The position numbers were made by a program, and so were the translations under genes. The notes under the pieces are model-generated. The model searched no databases. It saw nothing but the letters and a program-made list of their open reading frames with translations, and was not told where the DNA came from. Shown here one piece after another: positions 17,350-25,766 of a stretch of 64,000 nt of DNA. Source of the DNA: Bacteroidota bacterium (GTDB lineage Bacteria > Bacteroidota > Bacteroidia > Bacteroidales > F082); contig JAHLLA010000001.1 in assembly GCA_020444415.1 (NCBI GenBank), positions 1-64,000 of the forward strand, in the 5' to 3' direction. How positions within the stretch are numbered: position 1 is the first letter of the stretch; each line of letters starts with the position of its first letter.

Positions 17350-17937
17350 TTAATTGGTCAGCACGATACTGCGTTCTTCAATAAGCTTTCTAAGATTAAT
17401 TAAAGCGTAACGCATCCGGCCCAATGCCGTATTGATACTTACTTCAGTTTGTTCAGCGATATCTTTAAAGCTCAAACCTGCATAGCAGCGAAGAACGATC
17501 ACTTCTTTTTGCTCATCGGGCAAGTAGTGCAACAATTTTTTTACGTCAGAATGAATCTGGTTGGTTACCAGTTGCTCTTCTATTGAGGGATCCGTGAGAC
17601 GGATGGTATCAAACACATCATAGTCATTGTTCTGACTTTCCACAAAATTGATCTTTTTCGATTTCCTGAAATGGTCGATCACCAAGTTGTGCGCGATGCG
17701 CATCACCCACTGTATAAATTTTCCTTCATCCCTGTAATTACCTTGTTTAAGGGTATTAATCACTTTCACGTATGTGTCCTGGAACACATCATCCGCCAGT
17801 TGCTTATCTTTTACCAAAAGAAAAATATACGAATACAGACGATTCTGATGTCGTTTAATAAGAATTTGGAGACTGGAGTGATTACCGCTCAGATAGCTTC
17901 TGATCAGTTCTTTCTCATCGGTTGTTTCTAAACTCAT
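17350..17937 (-). CDS. ECF-type RNA polymerase sigma factor
   Basis: 195 residues. Region 2 (about 25-95) includes LADDVFQDTYVKVI and FIQWVMRIAHNLVIDHFRK. Region 4 (about 130-185) has the helix-turn-helix LSFKDIAEQTEVSINTALGRMRYAL. It directs RNA polymerase to a set of alternative promoters. No FecR/RseA-like anti-sigma factor is adjacent; only a 61-residue protein follows. It is transcribed from a canonical vegetative promoter (18030-18060) with a ~90-base leader, divergent from uvrA. Confidence 0.93.
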   Translation of the reverse strand: MSLETTDEKELIRSYLSGNHSSLQILIKRHQNRLYSYIFLLVKDKQLADDVFQDTYVKVINTLKQGNYRDEGKFIQWVMRIAHNLVIDHFRKSKKINFVESQNNDYDVFDTIRLTDPSIEEQLVTNQIHSDVKKLLHYLPDEQKEVIVLRCYAGLSFKDIAEQTEVSINTALGRMRYALINLRKLIEERSIVLTN

Positions 17938-18029
17938 GTTACCTATTTTGTGAATATTTTACAAAAAGGGTAAATGTTTAATCGATAATCTTCCTCCTAT
18001 TGGTTAGTTATTAATGCTATTGCTTGTTG

Positions 18030-18060
18030 CAAATATATGTATAAAAACTAAAAACGCAAA
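18030..18060 (-). promoter_or_regulatory. Promoter of the ECF sigma gene
   Basis: On the minus strand TTTG (18057-18060), a 19-base spacer and TATATTTG (18030-18037) match the Bacteroidota TTTG-N17-23-TAnnTTTG promoter exactly. It lies 9-46 bases from the divergent uvrA -7 box, so the two promoters share the same face of DNA. Confidence 0.75.
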
Positions 18061-18068
18061 TATTATTT

Positions 18069-18076
18069 TAATTTTG
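18069..18076 (+). promoter_or_regulatory. -7 box of uvrA
   Basis: TAATTTTG on the plus strand, 20 bases upstream of ATG 18097. It overlaps the alternative GTG at 18076, arguing that translation begins at the ATG. Confidence 0.55.
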
Positions 18077-18096
18077 TGCTCCAATCAGTTTTCAGC

Positions 18097-20922
18097 ATGT
18101 ATACGGATATTCATCAAATTAGTTCCAAAGATTATATTGTCGTCATTAACAGCAGGGTGAATAATTTGAAGAACCTGAGTGTAGCATTGCCCCGCAATAA
18201 ACTGATCGTAATCACCGGATTATCGGGCTCCGGGAAATCGTCCCTGGCCTTTGACACCTTATATGCCGATGGCCAGCGAAGGTATGTGGAGAGCCTGAGT
18301 TCGTACGCCCGGCAATTCCTTGGACGGATGGATAAACCTGATGTGGATGCCATTAAAGGAATATCACCCGCCATTGCTATCGAACAAAAGGTAAAAACAA
18401 GAAATCCGCGATCAACCGTAGGAACCTCAACTGAAGTGTATGAATACATTAAACTGCTTTTTGCCAGGATCGGGATTACTTATTCTCCTATATCAGGAAA
18501 TGAGGTAAAAAGACATACCGTGACAGATGTAGTTGAATTTTTTGAAACCTTGCCCGATCAATCTACTGCACTGATTTATGCACCGCTCATTTTAAATGGG
18601 GACCGGACACTGGAACAACAGCTTACCATCCTGATGCAGCAGGGTTTTAGCCGGATGATCTTTAAGAATGACATTGTTAAAATTGAAGAAGTCATCCAGC
18701 AAATTGACAAGAAAACGAAAGCTGATGATACTTTCCTGGTGATCGATCGAATTAAACTGGACAAAGACGATCATGACCTGCCTGCCCGCATCGCAGATTC
18801 TGTGCAAACGGCATTTTACGAAGGTGAAGGCTCCTGCCTGGTTGAATACGAGCAAAACAAAAAAACAAAAACAGCCACATTCAGTAACAAATTCGAGTTG
18901 GATGGCATCACTTTCGAAGAACCCAGTGTAAACATGTTCACCTTTAATAATCCTTATGGTGCATGTAAAACCTGCGAAGGCTTCGGCAGCATCATTGGCA
19001 TTGATGAAGACTTGGTGATCCCCAATAAAAGTCTGTCGGTTTATGATGACTGTGTGGCTTGCTGGAAAGGTGAAAAAATGAGCGAATGGAAGGATGCATT
19101 GCTGGCAGTTGCCTATAAATTCGACTTTCCGGTTCACAAACCATATTATAAGTTAAGCGAAGAAGAAAAGGAATTACTCTGGAACGGCAATGATTATTTT
19201 AGAGGCATTCACGAATTCTTTAAACATGTAGAAGAACAAACATATAAAATTCAGTACCGGGTTATGCTTTCGAGATATCGCGGTAAAACCAAATGCCCCG
19301 ATTGTAAAGGAACACGATTGCGCAAGGATACCAATTATGTAAAGGTGGGTGGAAAAACCATTTCCGAAATCGTGCAAATGCAATTGCAGGATGCCTTCGT
19401 CTTTTTTAATGAATTAAGTTTAAATGAGCATGATCAGAAAGTTTCCAGACGTTTGCAGATAGAAATTAACAACAGGCTGAAATTCCTGAATGATGTTGGC
19501 CTGGGTTACCTGAACATGAACCGGTTATCCAATTCGCTTTCCGGAGGCGAATCGCAACGCATTAATTTGGCCACTTCGCTGGGAAGCAGCCTGGTGGGTT
19601 CCATGTACATACTCGATGAGCCGAGCATTGGCCTGCATCCGAGGGATACGGACCGTTTGATCAGTGTATTAAAAAACCTTCGCGATCTTGGAAATACAGT
19701 GATTGTTGTTGAACATGAAGAAGATATCATTCGCCAGGCAGATGAAATTATTGATATTGGCCCTGATGCCGGTGAACATGGCGGCGCATTAGTTTTCCAG
19801 GGGAATTATGAACAGTTGAAAGAGAACGATAAGAGCTATACTGCCTTGTATCTAACTGACCGAAAGAAAATAGCTATTCCTGCCAGAAGAAGAAAGTGGA
19901 AGGATTATATTGAAGTGAAAGGTGCTATCGAACATAACCTTAAAAATATTGACGTCAAATTTCCTTTAAATATTCTTACGGTCATTACAGGTGTAAGTGG
20001 ATCGGGAAAGTCAACGTTGGTAAGGGATATATTATATCCTGCCCTGAAAAAGGAATTTGGCGGCATCATCGATAAGAGTGGCAAGTTCGGCATGCTGGAA
20101 GGCGAAATCAACCGCATTGGCGAAATTGAGTATATCGACCAAAACCCCATTGGGCGTTCCTCCCGTTCAAACCCGGCAACTTACCTGAAGGCTTATGACG
20201 ACATCAGACAACTATATGCCAACCAACCACTGGCCAAATTAAGGGATTACAAAGCCGGGAATTTTTCATTTAACATACCGGGCGGACGTTGTGAACAATG
20301 CGAAGGTGAAGGCCTGATCAAAGTGGAAATGCAGTTTATGGCGGATATCCATCTAACTTGTGATGTTTGCCATGGAAAAAGATTTAAAGAAGACCTGCTC
20401 GAAGTAAAATACCGGGATCAATCCATTACTGATATTTTGGAGATGACGGTTACCCAAGCCATTGAATTCTTCCAGTCTGCCAAAAAACAAACCTCTTCAG
20501 AAAAGAAAATTGTTGAGAAAATCAAACCACTTGAAGAAGTGGGGCTTGGCTACCTGCGGCTTGGACAGCCTTCCAATACCTTGAGTGGTGGCGAAGCACA
20601 ACGTATTAAACTGGCATTTTTCCTGTCGAAAGGAACAAATGGCACCCCCACCCTGTTCATATTCGATGAACCTACCACTGGATTGCATATTCACGACATC
20701 AGTAAGCTATTGAAATCATTCAACGCATTGATTGAGATCGGACATACGATTATCGTGATTGAGCATAACGCAGAGATCATAAAATCGGCTGATTGGTTAA
20801 TCGACCTGGGACCTGAAGGCGGTGATGCAGGAGGACATATTGTTTTTGAGGGTATTCCTGAAGATCTTATCAAATGTAAAAAATCGTATACGGGTAAGTA
20901 TTTGCTGAAGAAGCTTAAATAG
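18097..20922 (+). CDS. uvrA: Excinuclease ABC subunit A
   Basis: 941 residues, the family length. UvrA dimers scan DNA for bulky lesions and load UvrB. The first ATPase half has Walker [10 protein letters not shown] (41-49), a UvrB-binding/insertion region and signature [12 protein letters not shown] with [11 protein letters not shown]. The second has GVSGSGKST and [12 protein letters not shown] with DEPTTGLH. The C-terminal zinc module (CEQCEGEG ... CDVCHGKRF) is complete. The N-terminal zinc module has CKTC but the first CxxC is replaced ([11 protein letters not shown]), possibly a lineage feature or a mark of a second UvrA paralogue. The start is ATG 18097; the GTG at 18076 lies in the promoter. 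Confidence 0.95.
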   Translation: MYTDIHQISSKDYIVVINSRVNNLKNLSVALPRNKLIVITGLSGSGKSSLAFDTLYADGQRRYVESLSSYARQFLGRMDKPDVDAIKGISPAIAIEQKVKTRNPRSTVGTSTEVYEYIKLLFARIGITYSPISGNEVKRHTVTDVVEFFETLPDQSTALIYAPLILNGDRTLEQQLTILMQQGFSRMIFKNDIVKIEEVIQQIDKKTKADDTFLVIDRIKLDKDDHDLPARIADSVQTAFYEGEGSCLVEYEQNKKTKTATFSNKFELDGITFEEPSVNMFTFNNPYGACKTCEGFGSIIGIDEDLVIPNKSLSVYDDCVACWKGEKMSEWKDALLAVAYKFDFPVHKPYYKLSEEEKELLWNGNDYFRGIHEFFKHVEEQTYKIQYRVMLSRYRGKTKCPDCKGTRLRKDTNYVKVGGKTISEIVQMQLQDAFVFFNELSLNEHDQKVSRRLQIEINNRLKFLNDVGLGYLNMNRLSNSLSGGESQRINLATSLGSSLVGSMYILDEPSIGLHPRDTDRLISVLKNLRDLGNTVIVVEHEEDIIRQADEIIDIGPDAGEHGGALVFQGNYEQLKENDKSYTALYLTDRKKIAIPARRRKWKDYIEVKGAIEHNLKNIDVKFPLNILTVITGVSGSGKSTLVRDILYPALKKEFGGIIDKSGKFGMLEGEINRIGEIEYIDQNPIGRSSRSNPATYLKAYDDIRQLYANQPLAKLRDYKAGNFSFNIPGGRCEQCEGEGLIKVEMQFMADIHLTCDVCHGKRFKEDLLEVKYRDQSITDILEMTVTQAIEFFQSAKKQTSSEKKIVEKIKPLEEVGLGYLRLGQPSNTLSGGEAQRIKLAFFLSKGTNGTPTLFIFDEPTTGLHIHDISKLLKSFNALIEIGHTIIVIEHNAEIIKSADWLIDLGPEGGDAGGHIVFEGIPEDLIKCKKSYTGKYLLKKLK

Positions 20923-20997
20923 ATAAATATTCATTTAGAGTATTGGAAATACCAGACACTTTAGTTCGGGATTCGGAAATCCTGAACAGCATTGACA

Positions 20998-22365
20998 TTA
21001 CTTTCTGTTTCTTTTTTCAAAATTACCAGGCTTTCCATCTCTTTTCCGGTCTTTATTTTCTGACTCAACCGGTATTGTATCTTTTTGTATTATTTCCTTC
21101 TTTTCAAATGATTTGATGGTTACATCATCCAACAGATCAAACTCCCATGTATCTGAATTATCAGGTGGCACCAAATACACTTCGTCGCCCTTATTTAAAC
21201 CGGCCAGGATCATAATATCCGTTTCGTTGCTTTTTCCTGTTATCACTTGTTTTCGTCTTCCTTCGCTAAAAACAAAAGTGATTGAATCATTGGCATTCAT
21301 ACATTCTATCGGAATATATATAGCACTGTCAATAATCTCTGTAATAATTCTGTTTTTAGTGGTCATAGAGGGACGCAAAATGGAATCGAACTCGTTGATA
21401 TGGATCATCACCTCAAAAACCTTCGCGTTTGAATTTTGCATTTGCTCTCCCATATTGGCCACATTATGAACTACTCCGGTAAAAAGTTTGCCTGGAAAAG
21501 CATCTACTTCAATTTCTGCCTGCTGACCTGCCGCTACTTTGCTGATATCGATTTCGTTTACATAGGTGCGGCTGTTCATTGCGGAGAGGTTTGGCAAAGT
21601 AGCCACCACGTTGTCCCAGGCACTGATCTGCGAACCCACACCCTGCTTTTTGCCATCCCAGCCTCTTTTGTAATTCAGCATACCCGATTTGGGTGCTTTT
21701 ACCACGAAATCCTCTTTCAATTGATTGTATTCATTCAGCTTGCGCTGGGCCTTGGTCAGGTCGGCTTCCACTTCTTTCATGTCCGCCATAGCTTTTTGGT
21801 ACTTAAGCGAATAGTTTTCCAGCGCCTGGTTATAGGTTCTTTCAGTTTTTTCCAGGTCGATCTTCACCTGCCTTTGTGTGGCAGGAGGTTCATAAATGGA
21901 TTGGTCGACAATGATCTTCTTTTCCTCAACCGAGTACCTTAGATTGATTAATTCATCTCTTGCATTACGCAATGTCATAGTGGTATCAAGCTGACTTTTT
22001 ACAAATTGCGTTTGGAGTTGCTCCACTTCCAGTTCCTGGTCTTTTACTTTGTTTTCGAGGTCACTCCTGTCCAAAGTGGCAATCCACTGGCCTGAATCGA
22101 CAACCGTTCCGTCAGGGATAATATCCTCAATCCGGTATTGAAATATGCGGGCATTTCGTAATCGCATGGGGTTGGGGCCTAAAATATCTTCGCTGCTGCG
22201 GGCTTCCAACTCACCGGTAGTAGTCACATCTATTACAAACTTTCCACTGCTTACTTCAACAGAAATGGTTTGATTCACTGATTCATCCGGTGTTGAAAAG
22301 TACCATATCAATACAATAAAAACGATGATTGAAATGATAATGACAATAATATTTTTGCGCTTCAT
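20998..22365 (-). CDS. HlyD-family periplasmic adaptor (membrane fusion protein), orphan
   Basis: 455 residues. An N-terminal membrane anchor (~5-24, IIVIIISIIVFIVLIWYF) is followed by the barrel-sandwich hybrid halves flanking a long coiled-coil hairpin (~100-215, rich in E/K/Q/L heptads such as DQELEVEQLQTQF), then a beta-barrel domain (AEIEVDAFPGKLFTGVVHNV). The C-terminus is a charged Lys/Arg tail. Such proteins bridge an inner-membrane pump to an outer-membrane channel. No ABC or RND pump or TolC-like gene is next to it: the neighbours are uvrA (convergent) and a MoxR ATPase. The partner pump must be encoded elsewhere. Confidence 0.85.
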   Translation of the reverse strand: MKRKNIIVIIISIIVFIVLIWYFSTPDESVNQTISVEVSSGKFVIDVTTTGELEARSSEDILGPNPMRLRNARIFQYRIEDIIPDGTVVDSGQWIATLDRSDLENKVKDQELEVEQLQTQFVKSQLDTTMTLRNARDELINLRYSVEEKKIIVDQSIYEPPATQRQVKIDLEKTERTYNQALENYSLKYQKAMADMKEVEADLTKAQRKLNEYNQLKEDFVVKAPKSGMLNYKRGWDGKKQGVGSQISAWDNVVATLPNLSAMNSRTYVNEIDISKVAAGQQAEIEVDAFPGKLFTGVVHNVANMGEQMQNSNAKVFEVMIHINEFDSILRPSMTTKNRIITEIIDSAIYIPIECMNANDSITFVFSEGRRKQVITGKSNETDIMILAGLNKGDEVYLVPPDNSDTWEFDLLDDVTIKSFEKKEIIQKDTIPVESENKDRKRDGKPGNFEKRNRK

Positions 22366-22509
22366 ATGCCCGAAATTTAAACTTGTAAAAATAAAGAAAG
22401 TATTGTTATGAAAGGTGAGTTCTGCGCCCTATTCTGAGAACGGATTTTAAATGTGCCTAGTATATTTTTGAACTCAACTATCGCACTTTTCCAACAAAGG
22501 TCTTCATCT

Positions 22510-23472
22510 CTATAAAAACTTACTAATAATGTCATCCACGCTGACCCGTTCGGCTTCAGCTTTGTAATTTCGCACGATCCGGTGCCGCAAAACAGGTAAC
22601 GCCACTGCTTTTACATCTTCGATATCGGGTGAATATTTGCCTGAAATAGCTGCATGGGTTTTGGCACCCACGATCAGGTATTGCGAGGCACGTGGCCCTG
22701 CTCCCCAGTTTAAATACATATTGGCCCATTCATGTGCATCCGTTGTGTTCGGACGGGTTTTTGAAACCAGCTTTACAGCATATTCCATCACATTATCTGC
22801 TACCGGAATTTTACGCAGCAGTTGCTGAAAATATAAAATACTTTCGGCATCAAGTACTTCTTTAACTTCTACTAGCTGGCCAACCGTAGTTCGTTTAACC
22901 ACGTCCATTTCTTCATCAAATGATGGATAATCGAGGATTAGGTTAAACATGAAACGGTCGAGCTGTGCTTCAGGCAACGGATAAGTACCTTCCTGCTCAA
23001 TTGGGTTTTGTGTGGCCAGCACGAAAAAAGGTTGCCCAAGTTTGTATGACATACCTGCAACAGTTACAGCTTTTTCCTGCATGGATTCAAGCAATGCTGA
23101 TTGGGTTTTAGGAGGGGTACGGTTGATCTCGTCTGCCAGAATAATATTGGCAAAAACCGGACCTTTGATGAATTTAAATTTCCGGTTTTCATCCAGTATT
23201 TCTGTACCAATGATATCGGAAGGCATCAGGTCGGGTGTAAATTGAATACGGTTGAACGACAAACCCAGTGCCTGACCAATGGTATTAATCAATAATGTTT
23301 TTGCCAGTCCGGGAACACCCACCAACAAAACATGTCCCTGGCTGAATATGGAAATGAGTGTGTTCTTAATGATCTTATCCTGGCCAACAATAACTTTCGC
23401 GATCTCAGTTTTTAAGACATTATATTTTTCAACAAAAGCATCAACAGCTTCAACATCTGACTTATAGTTCAT
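22510..23472 (-). CDS. MoxR-family AAA+ ATPase
   Basis: 320 residues. AAA_3 domain with Walker A GVPGLAKT, Walker B ADEINRTPPKTQSALLESM and sensor FVLATQNPIEQEGTYPLPEAQLDRFMF, followed by the C-terminal lid. MoxR proteins act as chaperone-like ATPases, usually with DUF58 and von Willebrand A proteins. Here no such partner is adjacent; the gene instead ends a run of folding-factor genes, 34 bases after the SurA-like gene. A role in assembling envelope proteins is inference from that context. Confidence 0.93.
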   Translation of the reverse strand: MNYKSDVEAVDAFVEKYNVLKTEIAKVIVGQDKIIKNTLISIFSQGHVLLVGVPGLAKTLLINTIGQALGLSFNRIQFTPDLMPSDIIGTEILDENRKFKFIKGPVFANIILADEINRTPPKTQSALLESMQEKAVTVAGMSYKLGQPFFVLATQNPIEQEGTYPLPEAQLDRFMFNLILDYPSFDEEMDVVKRTTVGQLVEVKEVLDAESILYFQQLLRKIPVADNVMEYAVKLVSKTRPNTTDAHEWANMYLNWGAGPRASQYLIVGAKTHAAISGKYSPDIEDVKAVALPVLRHRIVRNYKAEAERVSVDDIISKFL

Positions 23473-23506
23473 TTAATCGTTTTTTACTGGTTCAAATTGG
23501 TTGCCC

Positions 23507-24901
23507 TTACCTGGGATTCCACTCATTTGTGAATGCACAATCTTTATAATGGTCAATGATCCTGATATAGGTTTTCCGGGCTTTATCATTGATCCATTTA
23601 TCTACCACCTTTCTTTGTTTATCCTGCAAGGCCCATTCCTGAATTTTAGAATAGTCCTGCTCCAGGCTGGCCCTATGCGGTTCCCTTTTATCTTTCAGCA
23701 GCAATAATCGATAGGCATCCTTTTGATCTTCTGTTTTCATTGGTACCGGGTTTGAAAGCTCACCCACCTCCATCTTTTCAATGGTAAATGACACCTGTGC
23801 ATCCAGTTGCTCGGCTTCAAATGTGGTACTTCCGGTATATGGATTGATCAACAGTCCGCCGCTGTTCTTATTATCGGCATCTGAGAATTTTTCAACCGCC
23901 TGATCGAACGTTATTGAGTCGGCTCTGATCAGCATGGCTATGCTGTCCAACTCATTTCGCGCTTTCACCAGGTCTTCGGGTGATACTTTTGGGACGAGCA
24001 AAATATGCCGCACGTTCACATAATCACCTTTACGTTCGATCATCTGAATAATATGATATCCTGCTTCTGTTTCCACCACATTCGATACTTCGCCATCTTT
24101 CAATTTAAAGGCTACCGCTTCAAACTCAGGATATAGCTGGCCTCTACCATAAAAGCCCAATTCGCCGCCATCTTTTGCTGATCCTGGGTCTTGTGAATAA
24201 AGAACGGCTAGTGTAGCAAAACTTTCGCCTTTCAGTATCCGTTTCCGGAATTCAAGGAGTTGCTCTTTTACGCGTATTTTTTCTTCCACGTTGACAGGTG
24301 GTTTTTTCACGATTTCGGCAATGACAAATTCCGTTTTTATCAGTGGGATACTGTCAGTTGGTAAGGAACGGAAAAAGCTCCTGATCTCTGAAGGGGTAAC
24401 CGTTATCCCTTCAATAATACCACCTTGCACCTGCTGCGTAACCAATTGATCTTTGACGATATCATATAGTTCCTGTTTAATTTCAACCAGGGTTTTATCA
24501 TAATAGGCCTCCAGCTTTTCCTGAGATCCGAACTGGTTGATGAACATACCAAGCCGTCGATCGAGTTCCGCTTCAACCTGTATATCACTTACTTCAATAC
24601 TGTCTACCTCAGCTTCAGCCGCCATTAGTTTCTGGTACATGATATCTTCGAGAATTACACAACGGATTTGACTGGCACTGCCACTTATACCACTCTGCAT
24701 GCGATAACTCAAATACTGTGTTTCAATATCCGATTCAAGTACGATATTCTTACCTACAACGGCAACCACCTGATCAACCACATGCTCCTGCTGTGCTACC
24801 GACTGAATTGAAAACAGCATCAATAATATGAAAACTGAGCAGCCAGATAGAAATGCTATTTTTGAAATGCCGCAGCGTATATTTTTAAAGAAATTATTCA
24901 T
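23507..24901 (-). CDS. SurA-like periplasmic peptidyl-prolyl isomerase
   Basis: 464 residues from ATG 24899-24901. Signal peptide to SVAQQ, a SurA N-terminal domain (HVVDQVVAVVGKNIVLESDIE), two parvulin-type stretches (about 175-280, with ELGFYGRGQLYPEFEAVAFKL, and 285-390, with VRHILLVPKVSPED) and a C-terminal helix. SurA-type proteins chaperone outer-membrane proteins through the periplasm. The start overlaps the end of the preceding lipoprotein gene by 8 bases, indicating translational coupling; an alternative ATG at 24922 would lengthen the overlap without adding signal-peptide features. Confidence 0.92.
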   Translation of the reverse strand: MNNFFKNIRCGISKIAFLSGCSVFILLMLFSIQSVAQQEHVVDQVVAVVGKNIVLESDIETQYLSYRMQSGISGSASQIRCVILEDIMYQKLMAAEAEVDSIEVSDIQVEAELDRRLGMFINQFGSQEKLEAYYDKTLVEIKQELYDIVKDQLVTQQVQGGIIEGITVTPSEIRSFFRSLPTDSIPLIKTEFVIAEIVKKPPVNVEEKIRVKEQLLEFRKRILKGESFATLAVLYSQDPGSAKDGGELGFYGRGQLYPEFEAVAFKLKDGEVSNVVETEAGYHIIQMIERKGDYVNVRHILLVPKVSPEDLVKARNELDSIAMLIRADSITFDQAVEKFSDADNKNSGGLLINPYTGSTTFEAEQLDAQVSFTIEKMEVGELSNPVPMKTEDQKDAYRLLLLKDKREPHRASLEQDYSKIQEWALQDKQRKVVDKWINDKARKTYIRIIDHYKDCAFTNEWNPR

Positions 24902-25754
24902 TATAGTAGATTTCAAATTCATTATTTAAGATTGCATTCGCGTATATATCGTCGCGTAACTTTTTGGCAATCTTCATCTTTCTTTTGTTGATGATGATAT
25001 TCCGGATATGGCTGTACTCAAAGTCGATTGGAGAAACATCATCTTTTATTTTGTAGTCGATAAATTTTATGAGGTAAAGTGCATCTTCATCCGTTTCCTT
25101 CACAAACCCTTTGGTATTCATATACAATTCGGGTCTATTGATTCGTAAGGGCAAATGCTCTTCAATCCAGTTAAACCTCACCCATGTGGCTGTATCGAGG
25201 TAAAATGAATTCGCGTATTCTTTGCACAAGTTTTCAAGCTTGTCGAGCATCAGCGAATCAGGTAATTTGATAGCCTTATCAAATTTCTTTTCATTTTTTG
25301 AGTCGACATCAAGCACTATGTACATCAATTTGGCAATATTTTCTTTTAATTCGAAATCCGTTGTATGTTGCTTGTAATACATTTCTATTTCAGCATCCGA
25401 AACAATCGTATCCAGGTTTTGCCTGATCCACTCACTTTCGTATTTGAATATAATGAGTGAGTTTTTATAATCATTGAGTTGTTGCTCAAAATCGAGCTGC
25501 TGGCTGTTTAAATTTTTCTCAGCTTGCTGAATCATGAGCGTTGTTTTAACCCAGTTTCTTACAAAGTTTTTCACTATTTCAATACTATCGGCAGGTGAGG
25601 CTTCGTCAGCCACCAGGCCTTTTAAATCGGAACCATACAAATATTCATTATTAACACGAGCGAGCACGTTGCCTTCTTTTTTAGCCAACGGACGCTGGCA
25701 GCCCGTTGACAATAAGGCTGCCATTATAATTATAAATGCAATTGTTTTATACAA
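24894..25754 (-). CDS. Lipoprotein related to SurA/PrsA N-terminal domains
   Basis: 286 residues with a lipoprotein signal (MYKTIAFIIIMAALLSTGCQ, Cys at 19). The start is TTG at 25752-25754, the only start that keeps the Lys-bearing N-region. The body resembles the all-helical SurA/PpiD N-terminal region (ARVNNEYLYGSDLKG ... VKNFVRNWVKTTLMIQQAEKNL ... IEMYYKQHTTDF), but no full parvulin domain is visible. It sits between two parvulin-type isomerases, with an 8-base overlap into the next gene and a 12-base gap from the previous one. It probably acts as a periplasmic chaperone; no catalytic activity can be claimed. Confidence 0.8.
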   Translation of the reverse strand: MYKTIAFIIIMAALLSTGCQRPLAKKEGNVLARVNNEYLYGSDLKGLVADEASPADSIEIVKNFVRNWVKTTLMIQQAEKNLNSQQLDFEQQLNDYKNSLIIFKYESEWIRQNLDTIVSDAEIEMYYKQHTTDFELKENIAKLMYIVLDVDSKNEKKFDKAIKLPDSLMLDKLENLCKEYANSFYLDTATWVRFNWIEEHLPLRINRPELYMNTKGFVKETDEDALYLIKFIDYKIKDDVSPIDFEYSHIRNIIINKRKMKIAKKLRDDIYANAILNNEFEIYYNE

Positions 25755-25766
25755 TACTAATTGGTA

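Noticed and set aside
18592-19137. 181-residue reading frame opposite uvrA
   Set aside because: Antisense to a clearly coding, full-length uvrA; no start signal, promoter or family features of its own.
20923-20997. Terminator between uvrA and the HlyD gene
   Set aside because: A small imperfect stem (TTCGGGATT/AAATCCTGAA) is present, but no T run follows on either strand, so I do not call it.
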